Origin: Thermotogae bacterium
GTDB lineage: Bacteria > Thermotogota > Thermotogae > Petrotogales > Petrotogaceae
Reading direction: 5' to 3'
Assembly (NCBI GenBank): GCA_022704305.1
Contig: JAKJGQ010000006.1
Location: 10,894 to 43,864 of the forward strand
DNA length: 32,971 nucleotides
Shown here: positions 7,211 to 15,659 of the stretch, in pieces
Layout: each line of letters begins with the position of its first letter
How positions within the stretch are numbered: position 1 is the stretch's first letter
Translations under genes and position numbers: made by a program
The notes under the pieces: generated by a model
Seen by the model: only the letters and a program-made list of their open reading frames with translations
Databases searched by the model: none
What the model was told of the DNA's origin: nothing

Positions 7211-8623
7211 TCAAAGAGCTATCTCTTTTAAGTATTCTTTAACTTTTTCAACCCCGATATTTATATCCTCGGATATAAATTCAAGCTCTATATCAGAAAA
7301 GTCTTTTGTCCCGTATTTGTTCACAGCCTGCTTCAGATAAGATTTCCTTATAGATTGCAGAGGATACTCTGTAAATCCCATAAGACCAGGCGATGACGGA
7401 ATTACAATGTTTTTACCGGGAATATCTTCTTTTAACGGATCACCTGTTCTTATTTCAATACCGTTATGCCTTGCAAATGTAAGCTGTGCAGACGGAAGCT
7501 TGCCAGCTCCGGTATACTCTGTCTCGTTTACAACAATTATCTGGTCCTCGTTCATCTCTGTCGCAAGAGCAATTGCCCCGGCAAGGGAAGTGTTGCCGGC
7601 CGGTCCTCTTAAAAGACCTTCCATATTTGCAAGCATTTCTGTTACATAAAAAACTTCTCCCTGAGTAACCAAAATATACCTGTCCATATATCTTAGAGAT
7701 CTTGCCGCATTCCTTGGCACGTCCGCCCTGTCGGGAAATACTGCAAAAGGTACACCAAACCCTGTATGTCCCGTGGTAAAGGATTTTTTGTTAAAATCTC
7801 TGTCACTGGCCATATGAAGACCCTTAAGATCAACACTTACACCTATTATCTTTGTATCCTTAGCTCCTGCTTTTTTAAGTCCCCTGGCTGTTCCGGTAAG
7901 ATTCCCACCGCCTGCATGAGTTATCGCCACAGCATCGGGATATCTGCCAAACTGCCGTATAGACTGCTCAGCTATCTCATAACCGAGAGTTTCCACACCG
8001 GCAATTCCAAAAGGTGTGTAAAGTGAAGCGTTAAAGTAACCTGTATCTTCCAGAAGACGAAGAAAATAATAAAAAAGTTCTGGTCCAACCGAAAGCTGAA
8101 GTACTTCCGCTCCATATGCCTCACATGCCCTTTGCTTTTCTAAAATTTCAGGCTGTCCTACTCCTCTTGAATCATAGCATTCCTGCACTATAATAGACTT
8201 AAGCCCTTTTTTTGCGGCTTGGGAAGCCACCGCTGCACCATAGTTGCCGCTTGTGGCAGCTATTACTCCTTTAAAGCCAAGTTCCTTGGCTCTATATACA
8301 CTTACAGATGCTCTTCTATCTTTAAAAGATCCCGATGGATTGGTTGCTTCATCCTTTACGTAGATTCGCGCCCCTTTTCCTTTAGGAGATATTTTTTTAA
8401 TCAGTCTGTTTATATTTTTAAGTTCTACAAGCTGAGTATTCCCTACTCCTGTCTCAAGCTGTATTTGCCTTATCTTTTCAATGGGATATCCGCTGTCTGA
8501 AAGCATTTTTTCATAATCAAAAGCTATCCCGTGGATTTCATATTTCTGATAATCGACTCCCACAGATTTTTTCATTATTTCATTTTTTCTGGACATTACA
8601 GCTTCATATGAGTTATCAATCAT
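7211..8623 (-). CDS. ortB: 2-amino-4-oxopentanoate thiolase, beta subunit (PLP fold type II)
   Basis: With OrtA it cleaves 2-amino-4-oxopentanoate with CoA to alanine and acetyl-CoA. The sequence is threonine-synthase-like. The PLP lysine lies in NPSGSFKDRRASV (about residue 101 from the ATG at 8623), followed by an ATSGNYGAAVA phosphate/substrate loop, THAGGGNLTGTARGL, and PAGNTSLAGAIA near the C-terminal third. About 470 residues matches the family. A GTG at 8632 is also in frame, but ATG 8623 has AAGGTG 7 bases upstream. The gene overlaps the end of ortA by 8 bases. Confidence 0.93.
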   Translation of the reverse strand: MIDNSYEAVMSRKNEIMKKSVGVDYQKYEIHGIAFDYEKMLSDSGYPIEKIRQIQLETGVGNTQLVELKNINRLIKKISPKGKGARIYVKDEATNPSGSFKDRRASVSVYRAKELGFKGVIAATSGNYGAAVASQAAKKGLKSIIVQECYDSRGVGQPEILEKQRACEAYGAEVLQLSVGPELFYYFLRLLEDTGYFNASLYTPFGIAGVETLGYEIAEQSIRQFGRYPDAVAITHAGGGNLTGTARGLKKAGAKDTKIIGVSVDLKGLHMASDRDFNKKSFTTGHTGFGVPFAVFPDRADVPRNAARSLRYMDRYILVTQGEVFYVTEMLANMEGLLRGPAGNTSLAGAIALATEMNEDQIIVVNETEYTGAGKLPSAQLTFARHNGIEIRTGDPLKEDIPGKNIVIPSSPGLMGFTEYPLQSIRKSYLKQAVNKYGTKDFSDIELEFISEDINIGVEKVKEYLKEIAL

Positions 8624-8939
8624 CAAAATCACCTTTCATTATCTCCTGAAGCTTATTTACGGCAAGTATTAGTTCAGGGACAGGCTCCCCAAAATTATGT
8701 TCATATTTGGGATTGACTGCTATCATCTTACCCTTTACCTCTCTTCCTGTCACTGTTTCTACAGATACTTCCTGGCCTATACATGCAGATTCATCCTTTA
8801 AAAAACCTTTCACACGTATTTCAAGCGGAACCTTTCTGGTATCCTCCGGAAGATTAGCAGTACGCTCCTCAGGCCTGAGCCCTGTAAAACATATCTGTAC
8901 AAGACTCCCTTTCGGAAAGAATTGTTTTTCATTCTGCAT
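8616..8939 (-). CDS. ortA: 2-amino-4-oxopentanoate thiolase, alpha subunit
   Basis: This is the small partner of OrtB; the 107 residues match the usual size. It begins MQNEKQFFPKGSLVQI and contains the conserved LRPEERTANLPEDTRKVPLE and a closing region with NPKYEHNFGEPVPEL, which I recognise from the OrtA family. It lies one base after ord and overlaps ortB, so it is part of the same transcript. It is too small to have activity alone. The assignment rests on its motifs and on the flanking ord and ortB genes. Confidence 0.9.
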   Translation of the reverse strand: MQNEKQFFPKGSLVQICFTGLRPEERTANLPEDTRKVPLEIRVKGFLKDESACIGQEVSVETVTGREVKGKMIAVNPKYEHNFGEPVPELILAVNKLQEIMKGDFDD

Positions 8940-8940
8940 G

Positions 8941-9957
8941 TTAATTATCCCCCAGTAAAGCTCTGGGCATTGGCATGTCTATCATGCTCTTAAGTCCTGG
9001 GTCGATGTTTTCTATTACAAAAGGTATCATATTAGTAGCAAGAGCTATAGTTCCCTTTCCACCAGGTATCTCCGGCTTGGTTGAAACTGAGATGCTCGGA
9101 TCACCGTCTATCCATATGTAATCTCCGGTATTTACATTTTCAAGCTCCGGCCTTACCTGCTGGGGATGTTCAAGCTCTATAAGTAGCGTATCTCCACAGT
9201 AGGCTTTGGCAATATGCTTGCATCCTGCGACCATTCCGGGTTCAACCCTTACATACTTGGTTTCTCTTAAAACGTTGGATATTATCGGTTCCCTTGTCTG
9301 TTCTATTCTGTCTATCTCCCAACCAAGTGCCTGGGAAATCATATATATTGACTGTTCAAAACCTATGTGTCCGACTATTTTACCGCTTTCAAGGCCTTCT
9401 TTAAACTGCTCGGGACTGGTTCCTACTCCCTGAGTTTCCATTACTGTGGGTCCGAAAGGCGAAAGATCATTTATTCTTGCAGCTTTTATCTTCTTAACGT
9501 TCAGCATGGCCGCTGTCATAGTTATGATCTGGGTATCAAGAACAAAACCAGGATTTATACCGGTTCCTAATACTGTCACTCCATATCTTCTGGCCATATT
9601 ATCTATTTCTTCTGCTTCCTCAGGATTAGTTACAAAAGGATACGCCATTTCTTCTGCAATCGTTATAACATTGATATGTCTCTTTATCGCCTGAATTATC
9701 TGCGATTTAACAACCTTCACGAAAGAGTTGGTGGCAATCACAACCAGGTCAGGATTACTGTCTTCAAGCATTTTAACTGGATCTGAGTATATTACTATTC
9801 CGGTATCTTTTGTTCCGAGAATATTCCCTATATCTTTTCCCATAAAATCTTCCCTGGAATCATATACTCCTACCAAACTTAGATCATACTTGGTCATTAT
9901 GTTCCTGGCTATACCGCTTCCCATAGCTCCGAAACCCCATACTGCAACTCTATACAT
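8941..9957 (-). CDS. ord: 2,4-diaminopentanoate dehydrogenase
   Basis: It oxidatively deaminates 2,4-diaminopentanoate to 2-amino-4-oxopentanoate with NAD(P)+, the step between OraSE and OrtAB. The N-terminal Rossmann motif is GFGAMGSG at residues 8-15. The remainder resembles dihydrodipicolinate-reductase-like amine dehydrogenases ([28 protein letters not shown]). I chose ATG 9957 (MYRVAVWGF) because AAGGAGGGG lies six bases upstream and the next residues are the Rossmann strand. An ATG at 9990 would add 11 residues without a binding site. It is the first gene of the ornithine operon. Confidence 0.93.
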   Translation of the reverse strand: MYRVAVWGFGAMGSGIARNIMTKYDLSLVGVYDSREDFMGKDIGNILGTKDTGIVIYSDPVKMLEDSNPDLVVIATNSFVKVVKSQIIQAIKRHINVITIAEEMAYPFVTNPEEAEEIDNMARRYGVTVLGTGINPGFVLDTQIITMTAAMLNVKKIKAARINDLSPFGPTVMETQGVGTSPEQFKEGLESGKIVGHIGFEQSIYMISQALGWEIDRIEQTREPIISNVLRETKYVRVEPGMVAGCKHIAKAYCGDTLLIELEHPQQVRPELENVNTGDYIWIDGDPSISVSTKPEIPGGKGTIALATNMIPFVIENIDPGLKSMIDMPMPRALLGDN

Positions 9958-10112
9958 GTTATTCCCCTCCTTAAATGAAATTTTTTTCATTCAGTATAAT
10001 ATATGATACAATTTTCATTAAAAAAAATCCATTCAGATTAAAGCTGTTAATATAAGACTATCTGCTATTAAGGCTGAATTAAGCATTGTAAACTTTATAA
10101 AACGCATTCATA
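9958..10112 (-). promoter_or_regulatory. Leader and promoter region of the ornithine operon
   Basis: This AT-rich leader separates the alaS terminator from ord. On the minus strand a TATTAT/TATACT -10-like element lies near 9996-10003 with only a weak -35. An inverted repeat AATGAAA-TTTT-TTTCATT (9974-9991) lies just downstream and could be an operator or an RNA hairpin. I see no clear -24/-12 promoter and no recognisable riboswitch. Confidence 0.35.
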
Positions 10113-10145
10113 CAAAAAAATCACTCTTGAAAGAGTGATCTTTTT
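10113..10145 (-). terminator. Rho-independent terminator of alaS
   Basis: ATCACTCTT (10120-10128) pairs perfectly with AAGAGTGAT (10131-10139), and in the minus direction it is followed by seven T. A run of five T lies on the other side, so it could work both ways. It isolates alaS from ord. Confidence 0.85.
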
Positions 10146-10163
10146 GATACGTGTTTTTTATTA

Positions 10164-10180
10164 ATATTATGGCATAATAT
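10164..10180. repeat. 17-base palindrome between alaS and its terminator
   Basis: ATATTATG-G-CATAATAT is a perfect 8-base inverted repeat around one base. It is AT-rich, so chance or RNA processing is possible. No gene starts nearby. Confidence 0.4.
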
Positions 10181-10220
10181 GAACTTTATACTATGAATAG
10201 AATATGAGTTTATATTCTTC

Positions 10221-12839
10221 TCAGAATATAAATCTTTCTATTTCCGAAATAACCTGAGCTACTTTCGCTATATCCTTTCCTCCTGCCTGTGCAAAATCAG
10301 GTTTTCCTCCTCCGCCTCCACCAAGAAACTGAGCTATTTTTTTGGCTATACCACCGGCATTGTGTGCTTTAGTCATAAAAGAAGGAACTTTCACGCAGAA
10401 TATTACCTTATCGCTCCTGCTGAAAAGTACAATCAGAGCTTCTCCTTCTTTCTGTGCAATTATATCGATACTGTTTCTGAGCACATCTGGTTCAACATTT
10501 TCAAAAACACCGCAGATAACTTTTATGTTATTTATCATCCGTGCATTTTTAATGAACCCGTCCAGAGACTGTCCGGCAAGTTTTTCTTCCAGCCTTTTTA
10601 TCTCCTTGGTAAGGTTTCTTGTAAGTTCTAAAGTCTGAAAAGCTTTTTCTTCAATGTTTTCAGACGATGCATCCAAAATTTTTGATGTGTTCGTAACCTT
10701 TTTTGAAAGCTCGTTAACGTACTCATATGAGTTTATTCCAGTAAATGCTTCTATTCTTCGTATTCCCGAAGAGACAGAAACTTCGGATATTATTTTAAAA
10801 AGTCCTATCTCGCCAGTATTGGAAACATGAGTTCCGCCGCAAAGCTCACTTGAAAATCCTCCGGCTTTTACAACCCGTACGGTATTGCCGTACTTCTCCT
10901 GGAAAAGGGCAATTACATTCTCATTTTTTGTTTCTTCAAGTGATTTTATCTCAGTAATTACAGGATAAGCTTTAAGAATTTCAGTATTTACAATTCTTTC
11001 TATCTGAGCTATCTGTTCCTGGCTCAGAGCCTGAAAATGAGTAAAGTCAAACCGTAACCTTTTAGAATCAACAAAAGACCCTGCCTGTTTTACATGGGAA
11101 CCTGCTACTATTCTCAAAGCACTGTGCAGAAGATGTGTGGCGGTATGATTGCGCTTTATAGCAGCTCTGTTTTCTTCATTAATATGAAGTGAAAGGATGT
11201 CCCCTTTTTTTATAGTACCCTTGGTAACAGAAACTTTATGGGATACAACTTCATTATAAATGACTTTGACTTCATCTACAAGTGCAACAGCACTCTCTGA
11301 AAGTATCTCACCGGTATCGGAAATCTGTCCGCCTTTTTCAGCATAGAAGGGTGTACTTGCAAATATCAGTTCAGCCTGTTCACCCTCTGAAACTGTTTCT
11401 GAAAGTTCAGAACCTTTGATTATATATATAAGTTTTTGAACATCATGATTTTTTTCATATCCGGTAAATACTGTATTTTTAAGCTCTTCACCGACAATTT
11501 TATATGCCTGGTTAGCTTTGTCGTATTCTTTTTCTCCGGCTGCATTTCTGGCTCTTTCTCTCTGTTCCTTCATAAATGTCTCAAAACTTTGCACATCTAC
11601 ATCAAAACCTTTTTCCTGGGCAATCTCTATTGTAATATCAATCGGAAAGCCATACGTATCATAAAGCTCGAATGCAACAGCTCCCGGTATGGTTTTATCG
11701 GATAAGGCATTTGTAATGTCATTGAGTTTATCTATACCTTTTTCAAGAGTCTGCAGAAATCTGTCTTCTTCTGCTTTGACTATTTTTTTTACAAATTCTT
11801 TTTTTTCAGAGAGCTCAGGATATATTTTTTCCATCCTCTCTACTAAGGAGTCTATTATCTCGGACATAAAAGGCTCTTTTTTCCCAAGAAGATTTCCATG
11901 CCTTAATGCCCTGCGTAGAACTCTGCGCAGAACATAGCCTCTCCCCTCGTTTGAAGGAAGAACTCCTTCGGCTACTGTAAACGTAACAGCCCTGGTATGA
12001 TCGGCAATTACTTTTATAGACACATCTGCTTTTTCAGACTCACCATACTTTATACCGAAACTTTTTTCTATCACCTTTATAGTCGGCTGGAAAAGATCAC
12101 TGTCAAAGTTGTTGTATACTCCCTGCATAGCTGCTGAAATTCTTTCAAGCCCCGCACCGGTATCTATATTTTTTCTTGCCAGAGGCTCGAGTTTTCCGTT
12201 TTCATCCTGGTAATACTCAGTAAAAACTATATTCCATATTTCAACAAATCTTCCGCACTCGCAAGCCGGACTGCAATTCTGAGGATCCTCACATTTTGAT
12301 TTATTGCCTGTATCAATATATATTTCAGAACAGGGACCGCATGGACCGGTTGGACCGACAGGTCCCCACCAATTTTCTTTTTTATCAAACCTCATTATTT
12401 TTGATTCTTTTACTCCTATCTTATCTCTCCATATTCTGTATGCTTCGTCATCTTCGAGATAAACCGACGGCCACAGCCTGTCAGGATCTATCTTCAGTTC
12501 TTTGGTCAGAAACTCCCATGCCCATTCTATAGACTCGTTTTTAAAGTAATCTCCGAAAGAAAAATTTCCGAGCATCTCAAAGAAAGTATGATGCCTCGGA
12601 GTTCTTCCAACATTTTCTATATCGTTGGTTCTTATACATTTTTGGCATGTGGTAACCCTTGTATACGTCGGCTCAACCTTTCCCCAAAAAATAGGTTTAA
12701 ATGGAACCATACCTGCAACGGTAAAAAGAAGCTGTGGATCATTAGGAACCAAAGGAGAACTTGCAAGTCTTTTATGTCCTTTGGATTCAAAAAAAGCTAA
12801 GAACCTTTCACGTATTTCATCAGCACTCATCCAGCTCAT
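10221..12839 (-). CDS. alaS: Alanine--tRNA ligase
   Basis: It charges tRNA-Ala. The 872 residues cover all domains. The class II catalytic core contains LLFTVAGMVPFKPIFWG, TPRHHTFFEMLGNFSFGDYF and GAGLERISA. The editing domain carries the zinc-binding HTATH and CGGTH motifs. The C-Ala domain ends with the glycine-rich FLGGGGGGKPDFAQAGG. A TTG at 12854 is in frame but lies inside the GGAGG binding site; the ATG at 12839 (MSWMSADEI) is 8 bases after it and is the real start. No T-box leader is present; only 104 bases separate it from the pilin gene. A hairpin with a GAGA loop (10211-10234) overlaps the stop codon. Confidence 0.97.
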   Translation of the reverse strand: MSWMSADEIRERFLAFFESKGHKRLASSPLVPNDPQLLFTVAGMVPFKPIFWGKVEPTYTRVTTCQKCIRTNDIENVGRTPRHHTFFEMLGNFSFGDYFKNESIEWAWEFLTKELKIDPDRLWPSVYLEDDEAYRIWRDKIGVKESKIMRFDKKENWWGPVGPTGPCGPCSEIYIDTGNKSKCEDPQNCSPACECGRFVEIWNIVFTEYYQDENGKLEPLARKNIDTGAGLERISAAMQGVYNNFDSDLFQPTIKVIEKSFGIKYGESEKADVSIKVIADHTRAVTFTVAEGVLPSNEGRGYVLRRVLRRALRHGNLLGKKEPFMSEIIDSLVERMEKIYPELSEKKEFVKKIVKAEEDRFLQTLEKGIDKLNDITNALSDKTIPGAVAFELYDTYGFPIDITIEIAQEKGFDVDVQSFETFMKEQRERARNAAGEKEYDKANQAYKIVGEELKNTVFTGYEKNHDVQKLIYIIKGSELSETVSEGEQAELIFASTPFYAEKGGQISDTGEILSESAVALVDEVKVIYNEVVSHKVSVTKGTIKKGDILSLHINEENRAAIKRNHTATHLLHSALRIVAGSHVKQAGSFVDSKRLRFDFTHFQALSQEQIAQIERIVNTEILKAYPVITEIKSLEETKNENVIALFQEKYGNTVRVVKAGGFSSELCGGTHVSNTGEIGLFKIISEVSVSSGIRRIEAFTGINSYEYVNELSKKVTNTSKILDASSENIEEKAFQTLELTRNLTKEIKRLEEKLAGQSLDGFIKNARMINNIKVICGVFENVEPDVLRNSIDIIAQKEGEALIVLFSRSDKVIFCVKVPSFMTKAHNAGGIAKKIAQFLGGGGGGKPDFAQAGGKDIAKVAQVISEIERFIF

Positions 12840-12888
12840 ACCTATAACCTCCAAGACAGTTTAAAAATCGTTCCTTTCTTTTCCAGCA

Positions 12889-12894
12889 ATTATA
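12889..12894 (-). promoter_or_regulatory. Possible -10 element for alaS
   Basis: TATAAT on the minus strand, 50 bases before the alaS ATG and just after the hairpin at 12899-12927. I see no good -35, so it is tentative. Confidence 0.35.
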
Positions 12895-12898
12895 TCAT

Positions 12899-12927
12899 AA
12901 GAAAGGTATGCCAGGCATACCTTTCTT
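12899..12927. terminator. Strong hairpin between the prepilin gene and alaS
   Basis: AAGAAAGGTATGCC (12899-12912) and GGCATACCTTTCTT (12914-12927) are perfect complements separated by one base. It probably terminates the prepilin transcript. The T-tail in the minus direction is poor (it runs into ATGATATAAT), so termination may be partial and leave some read-through into alaS. Confidence 0.6.
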
Positions 12928-12943
12928 GTTTTAATAGTAAAAG

Positions 12944-13351
12944 CTAATTTTTCATTATTCTAAGCATCGGTTTTTCATCAGAGTCTTTTTCTATGTTGGG
13001 ATCAACTTTGATGAACTTATCGTGCTTAGGGTCGGCTTTGGTGTAAACAATATGTATTTCAGAGTCACTTAAAGCAGAACTTACTGATATATCTAACGGT
13101 TTACTACCAATGAAACCGCCATCATAGAGCTTTTCCAGACTTATGTCCGAAGTATCGCTATTGTAAATAAGATACTGCACCACAGCTGTCTGAACCGTCC
13201 TCATATCGTTTATCGCCTTTGTAACTTTAGCCTGAGAGACCATATTGCTGAACCCAGGAATAGCCGCTGCTGTAATTATTGCAATAATAACAAGAACAAC
13301 AACAACTTCAAGCACAGTAAAACCTTCACGAAATTTTGTGAACTTTTTCAT
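12944..13351 (-). CDS. Type IV prepilin-like protein, orphan
   Basis: This is a 135-residue protein with a class III (prepilin peptidase) leader: a short basic start MKKFTKFREG, cleavage expected after G10, then FTVLEVVVVLVIIAIITAAA with the conserved Glu at mature position 5, and the long hydrophobic helix that packs in pilus fibres. The C-terminal globular part (residues 50-135) is hydrophilic, lacks Cys, and ends in DPNIEKDSDEKPMLRIMKN. The size and layout resemble pseudopilin GspG or PilA. The start has GGGGGG upstream. It lies 15 bases after cdsA among housekeeping genes; no assembly ATPase, platform protein or peptidase is present in the window. Its role (pilus, secretion, DNA uptake) cannot be told. 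Confidence 0.85.
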   Translation of the reverse strand: MKKFTKFREGFTVLEVVVVLVIIAIITAAAIPGFSNMVSQAKVTKAINDMRTVQTAVVQYLIYNSDTSDISLEKLYDGGFIGSKPLDISVSSALSDSEIHIVYTKADPKHDKFIKVDPNIEKDSDEKPMLRIMKN

Positions 13352-13366
13352 CCTACCCCCCGTTTT

Positions 13367-14215
13367 TCAGATGCCAAGGATCCTCAAAAACAGATACCAC
13401 ATGGGTGTAACTACGAGAAGACCATCTATTCTGTCAAGCATCCCTCCGTGACCCGGAAGGACTTCGCCTGAATCCTTAACACCATAAAATCTTTTAAATA
13501 TTGATTCGGTGAGATCCCCAACTGTATCAAAACAGGCAACCATGACTGCAAATATCAAGGCGTAGAATATATCAAGCTTGGCAAAACCGTAAAGTTCTCT
13601 GAAAAACTCATAGATAAGGATATATACAAAAGTTCCAAGTACTCCGCCGAAAAAACCTTCCCAGGTTTTTTTTGGAGAAAATTTAGGAGACAGTTTGTGT
13701 TTTCCGAAATTGAGCCCGAAGAAGTACGCGCAAGCATCATAGGCCCATACGGAGGTTAAAGCTAAAATTCCCATAGTTCCGCCATAACCTATATGTATGT
13801 TATAGAAAATAGAAAGAAAAAAAGATATATACATTATCGCAAATACAGACGAGGTTATAAGATTTTTAGCCTCATTCTGATCCTTTGCAGTAAAAAGACT
13901 TACCGAAGCTATAAAAACAAAAGCTATAAAAAATATTATCTCAGCTTCAAATGGCAGTATTCCGGCATATTCGGTCTTCAGTGAAAAACCGTACAGAAGG
14001 CTTGCTACACCAATTACAAAAGCATAAAGCAACTTTATAAAATTATTTTTTATTTCTTTATTGGACATCTCAATAAACTCATAAGAAGCTAAAATTATTA
14101 TAGTCGTAACCAGACCGAGCAAACTCTGATAAGTCAGGAATGAAAAGACCACTATCGGACCTATTATCACACCTGACAGAGTCCTGAACGCTAAATCTTT
14201 TTTGTTAACCGGCAT
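13367..14215 (-). CDS. cdsA: Phosphatidate cytidylyltransferase (CDP-diglyceride synthase)
   Basis: This membrane enzyme makes CDP-diacylglycerol from phosphatidate and CTP for phospholipid synthesis. The roughly 282-residue protein has about seven or eight hydrophobic segments. Near the C-terminus it shows the family signature S-x2-KR-x4-KD...PGHGG-x-LDR (SIFKRFYGVKDSGE, PGHGGMLDRIDG). A TTG at 14224 is in frame, but ATG 14215 lies 9 bases after GGGGAG and is preferred. It follows uppS directly, the common bacterial order frr-uppS-cdsA. Confidence 0.95.
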   Translation of the reverse strand: MPVNKKDLAFRTLSGVIIGPIVVFSFLTYQSLLGLVTTIIILASYEFIEMSNKEIKNNFIKLLYAFVIGVASLLYGFSLKTEYAGILPFEAEIIFFIAFVFIASVSLFTAKDQNEAKNLITSSVFAIMYISFFLSIFYNIHIGYGGTMGILALTSVWAYDACAYFFGLNFGKHKLSPKFSPKKTWEGFFGGVLGTFVYILIYEFFRELYGFAKLDIFYALIFAVMVACFDTVGDLTESIFKRFYGVKDSGEVLPGHGGMLDRIDGLLVVTPMWYLFLRILGI

Positions 14216-14220
14216 ATTAT

Positions 14221-14916
14221 TCAACTCCCCGTCCCGCCATACCTTCTCTGCCTTTTAGAATAACTTTCCAAAGCTCTGATATACTCTTCGTAAGAAAAAT
14301 CAGGCCACAGAACCTTGCTGAAGTAAAGTTCAGAATATGCAGACTGCCAGAGAAGAAAGTTGCTTATTCTCTCTTCTGCTGATGTTCTTATTATCAGATC
14401 TGGATCAGGAACATCCGCAAGGTAAAGATTCTTTGCAATATCCTCTTCTGAAATATCTTTTTTCCCGTTATTTAAAGCTTTATTAACAGCATCGGCTATT
14501 TCTTGCCTACCACCGTAGTTAAGAGCCATTATTAACTGAAGCTTTGTGTTACCGGCACTCTTGGTTTCAATATTCCGGATAGCTTTTATCAGGGAGTCAG
14601 GTAATTCATTTATTCTTCCGGAAAACCTCATTTTTACACCTTTTGATACTATCTTACCCATTCTGCTTTCAAGATATCTTACAAAAAGATCAAAAAGATA
14701 GTTAACCTCTTCTTTCGGCCTTTTCCAGTTCTCATAAGAAAACGAGTACAGTGTAAGATATTTTATTCCTATATCTGCCGACCATTGAATAACTTCTTCC
14801 GCTACTTGAGCACCCTTTTCGTGTCCTAAGTTTCTGCTGAGCCCTTTGCCTATTGCCCAGCGTCCGTTGCCGTCCATTATTATAGCAACATGTTCAGGCA
14901 GTTTTAATCCTGTCAA
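14221..14916 (-). CDS. uppS: Isoprenyl (undecaprenyl) diphosphate synthase
   Basis: This cis-prenyltransferase makes the C55 lipid carrier for cell wall precursors. The conserved start HVAIIMDGNGRWA holds the catalytic Asp (D15). The other family blocks are YLTLYSFSYENWKRP, ALNYGGRQEI and the C-terminal DLIIRTSAEERISNFLLWQ. The 231-residue length is usual. The start appears to be TTG at 14916, overlapping the frr stop (TTGA) and preceded by GGAG; no ATG precedes the conserved block. Confidence 0.95.
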   Translation of the reverse strand: MTGLKLPEHVAIIMDGNGRWAIGKGLSRNLGHEKGAQVAEEVIQWSADIGIKYLTLYSFSYENWKRPKEEVNYLFDLFVRYLESRMGKIVSKGVKMRFSGRINELPDSLIKAIRNIETKSAGNTKLQLIMALNYGGRQEIADAVNKALNNGKKDISEEDIAKNLYLADVPDPDLIIRTSAEERISNFLLWQSAYSELYFSKVLWPDFSYEEYIRALESYSKRQRRYGGTGS

Positions 14917-15476
14917 GACTCCATTATCTCCTTTTCTTTTTTAGTAAACAAAAGATCACATTTATCCTCGTATTCCTTAAGTACCTTGGTTATATCTTCT
15001 TCGGCTTTTTTGGACTCATCTTCCGTTATTTTGGAGTTTTTCTGATCATCTTTTATTTTTTTCAGGTCATCTCTTCTTATATTTCTAAGAGCGATCTTTG
15101 TTTCCTCAACCTGTTCTTTAGCTTTTTTAACCCATTTTTTCCTGTCTTCACCTGTTGGCGTAGGAAAGGAGACTCTAATGACTATTCCGTCATTTATAGC
15201 ATGCAATCCGATATCGGAAGCATTGATAGCTTTTTCTATCTTGGAAAGCATCGACCTGTCATATGGGGTAATGACCAGAGTCCTGTCCTCGGTAAGGTTA
15301 AGAGATCCCACCTGATTTATAGGTGAAGGGTTACCGTAAAATTCTACTTTGATATTTTCAAAGATGGTAGTAGAAGGTCTTCCTGTCCGCAACCCCTTTA
15401 ACTCCTCCTCCAAGTGTTTAAATGTCTTTTCTAATTTTTCCTGAACGGTCTTTCCATAAGCTGTTTTTGCTGGCAT
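14913..15476 (-). CDS. frr: Ribosome recycling factor
   Basis: It splits post-termination ribosomes together with EF-G. The 187 residues are mainly a long three-helix bundle with an inserted beta domain (NIKVEFYGNPSPINQVGSL, TLVITPYD), and the C-terminal helices include ALRNIRRDDLKKIK, all typical. The start ATG 15476 has GGAGGTGGG upstream. It is the first gene of the minus-strand set. The usual partner pyrH is not next to it; instead the flagellar operon diverges from here. Confidence 0.97.
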   Translation of the reverse strand: MPAKTAYGKTVQEKLEKTFKHLEEELKGLRTGRPSTTIFENIKVEFYGNPSPINQVGSLNLTEDRTLVITPYDRSMLSKIEKAINASDIGLHAINDGIVIRVSFPTPTGEDRKKWVKKAKEQVEETKIALRNIRRDDLKKIKDDQKNSKITEDESKKAEEDITKVLKEYEDKCDLLFTKKEKEIMES

Positions 15477-15514
15477 CTAAACCCACCTCCATCATTTATG
15501 TTCATTTGAACTCA

Positions 15515-15520
15515 ATTATA
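15515..15520 (-). promoter_or_regulatory. Probable -10 of the frr operon promoter
   Basis: TATAAT on the minus strand within TGATATAATTG, about 40 bases before the frr start. The -35 region is a T-run (about 15537-15543) rather than TTGACA. Confidence 0.45.
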
Positions 15521-15599
15521 TCACAATTGCCGGATTAAAAAAACATATGAATCTGATAGGCCTCTTTAGCCTTTCGAAGAAAATTATAACAGAATATAC

Positions 15600-15626
15600 T
15601 CAATTTTTTGTCGTAACAGACGATAA
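15600..15626 (+). promoter_or_regulatory. Sigma-28 (FliA/SigD)-type promoter for the flagellar operon
   Basis: TCAA at 15600-15603, a 15-base spacer and GACGATAA at 15619-15626. The consensus is TAAA-N15-GCCGATAA, so 3 of 4 and 7 of 8 bases match. It lies 34 bases before flgM, itself the anti-sigma-28 gene, which fits late flagellar control. Confidence 0.6.
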
Positions 15627-15659
15627 ATTATTGAAATAATCCAAACGGAGGTATCTACT

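Noticed and set aside
12840-12943. T-box riboswitch in the alaS leader
   Set aside because: The region is only about 100 bases and lacks the conserved T-box and specifier-loop elements.
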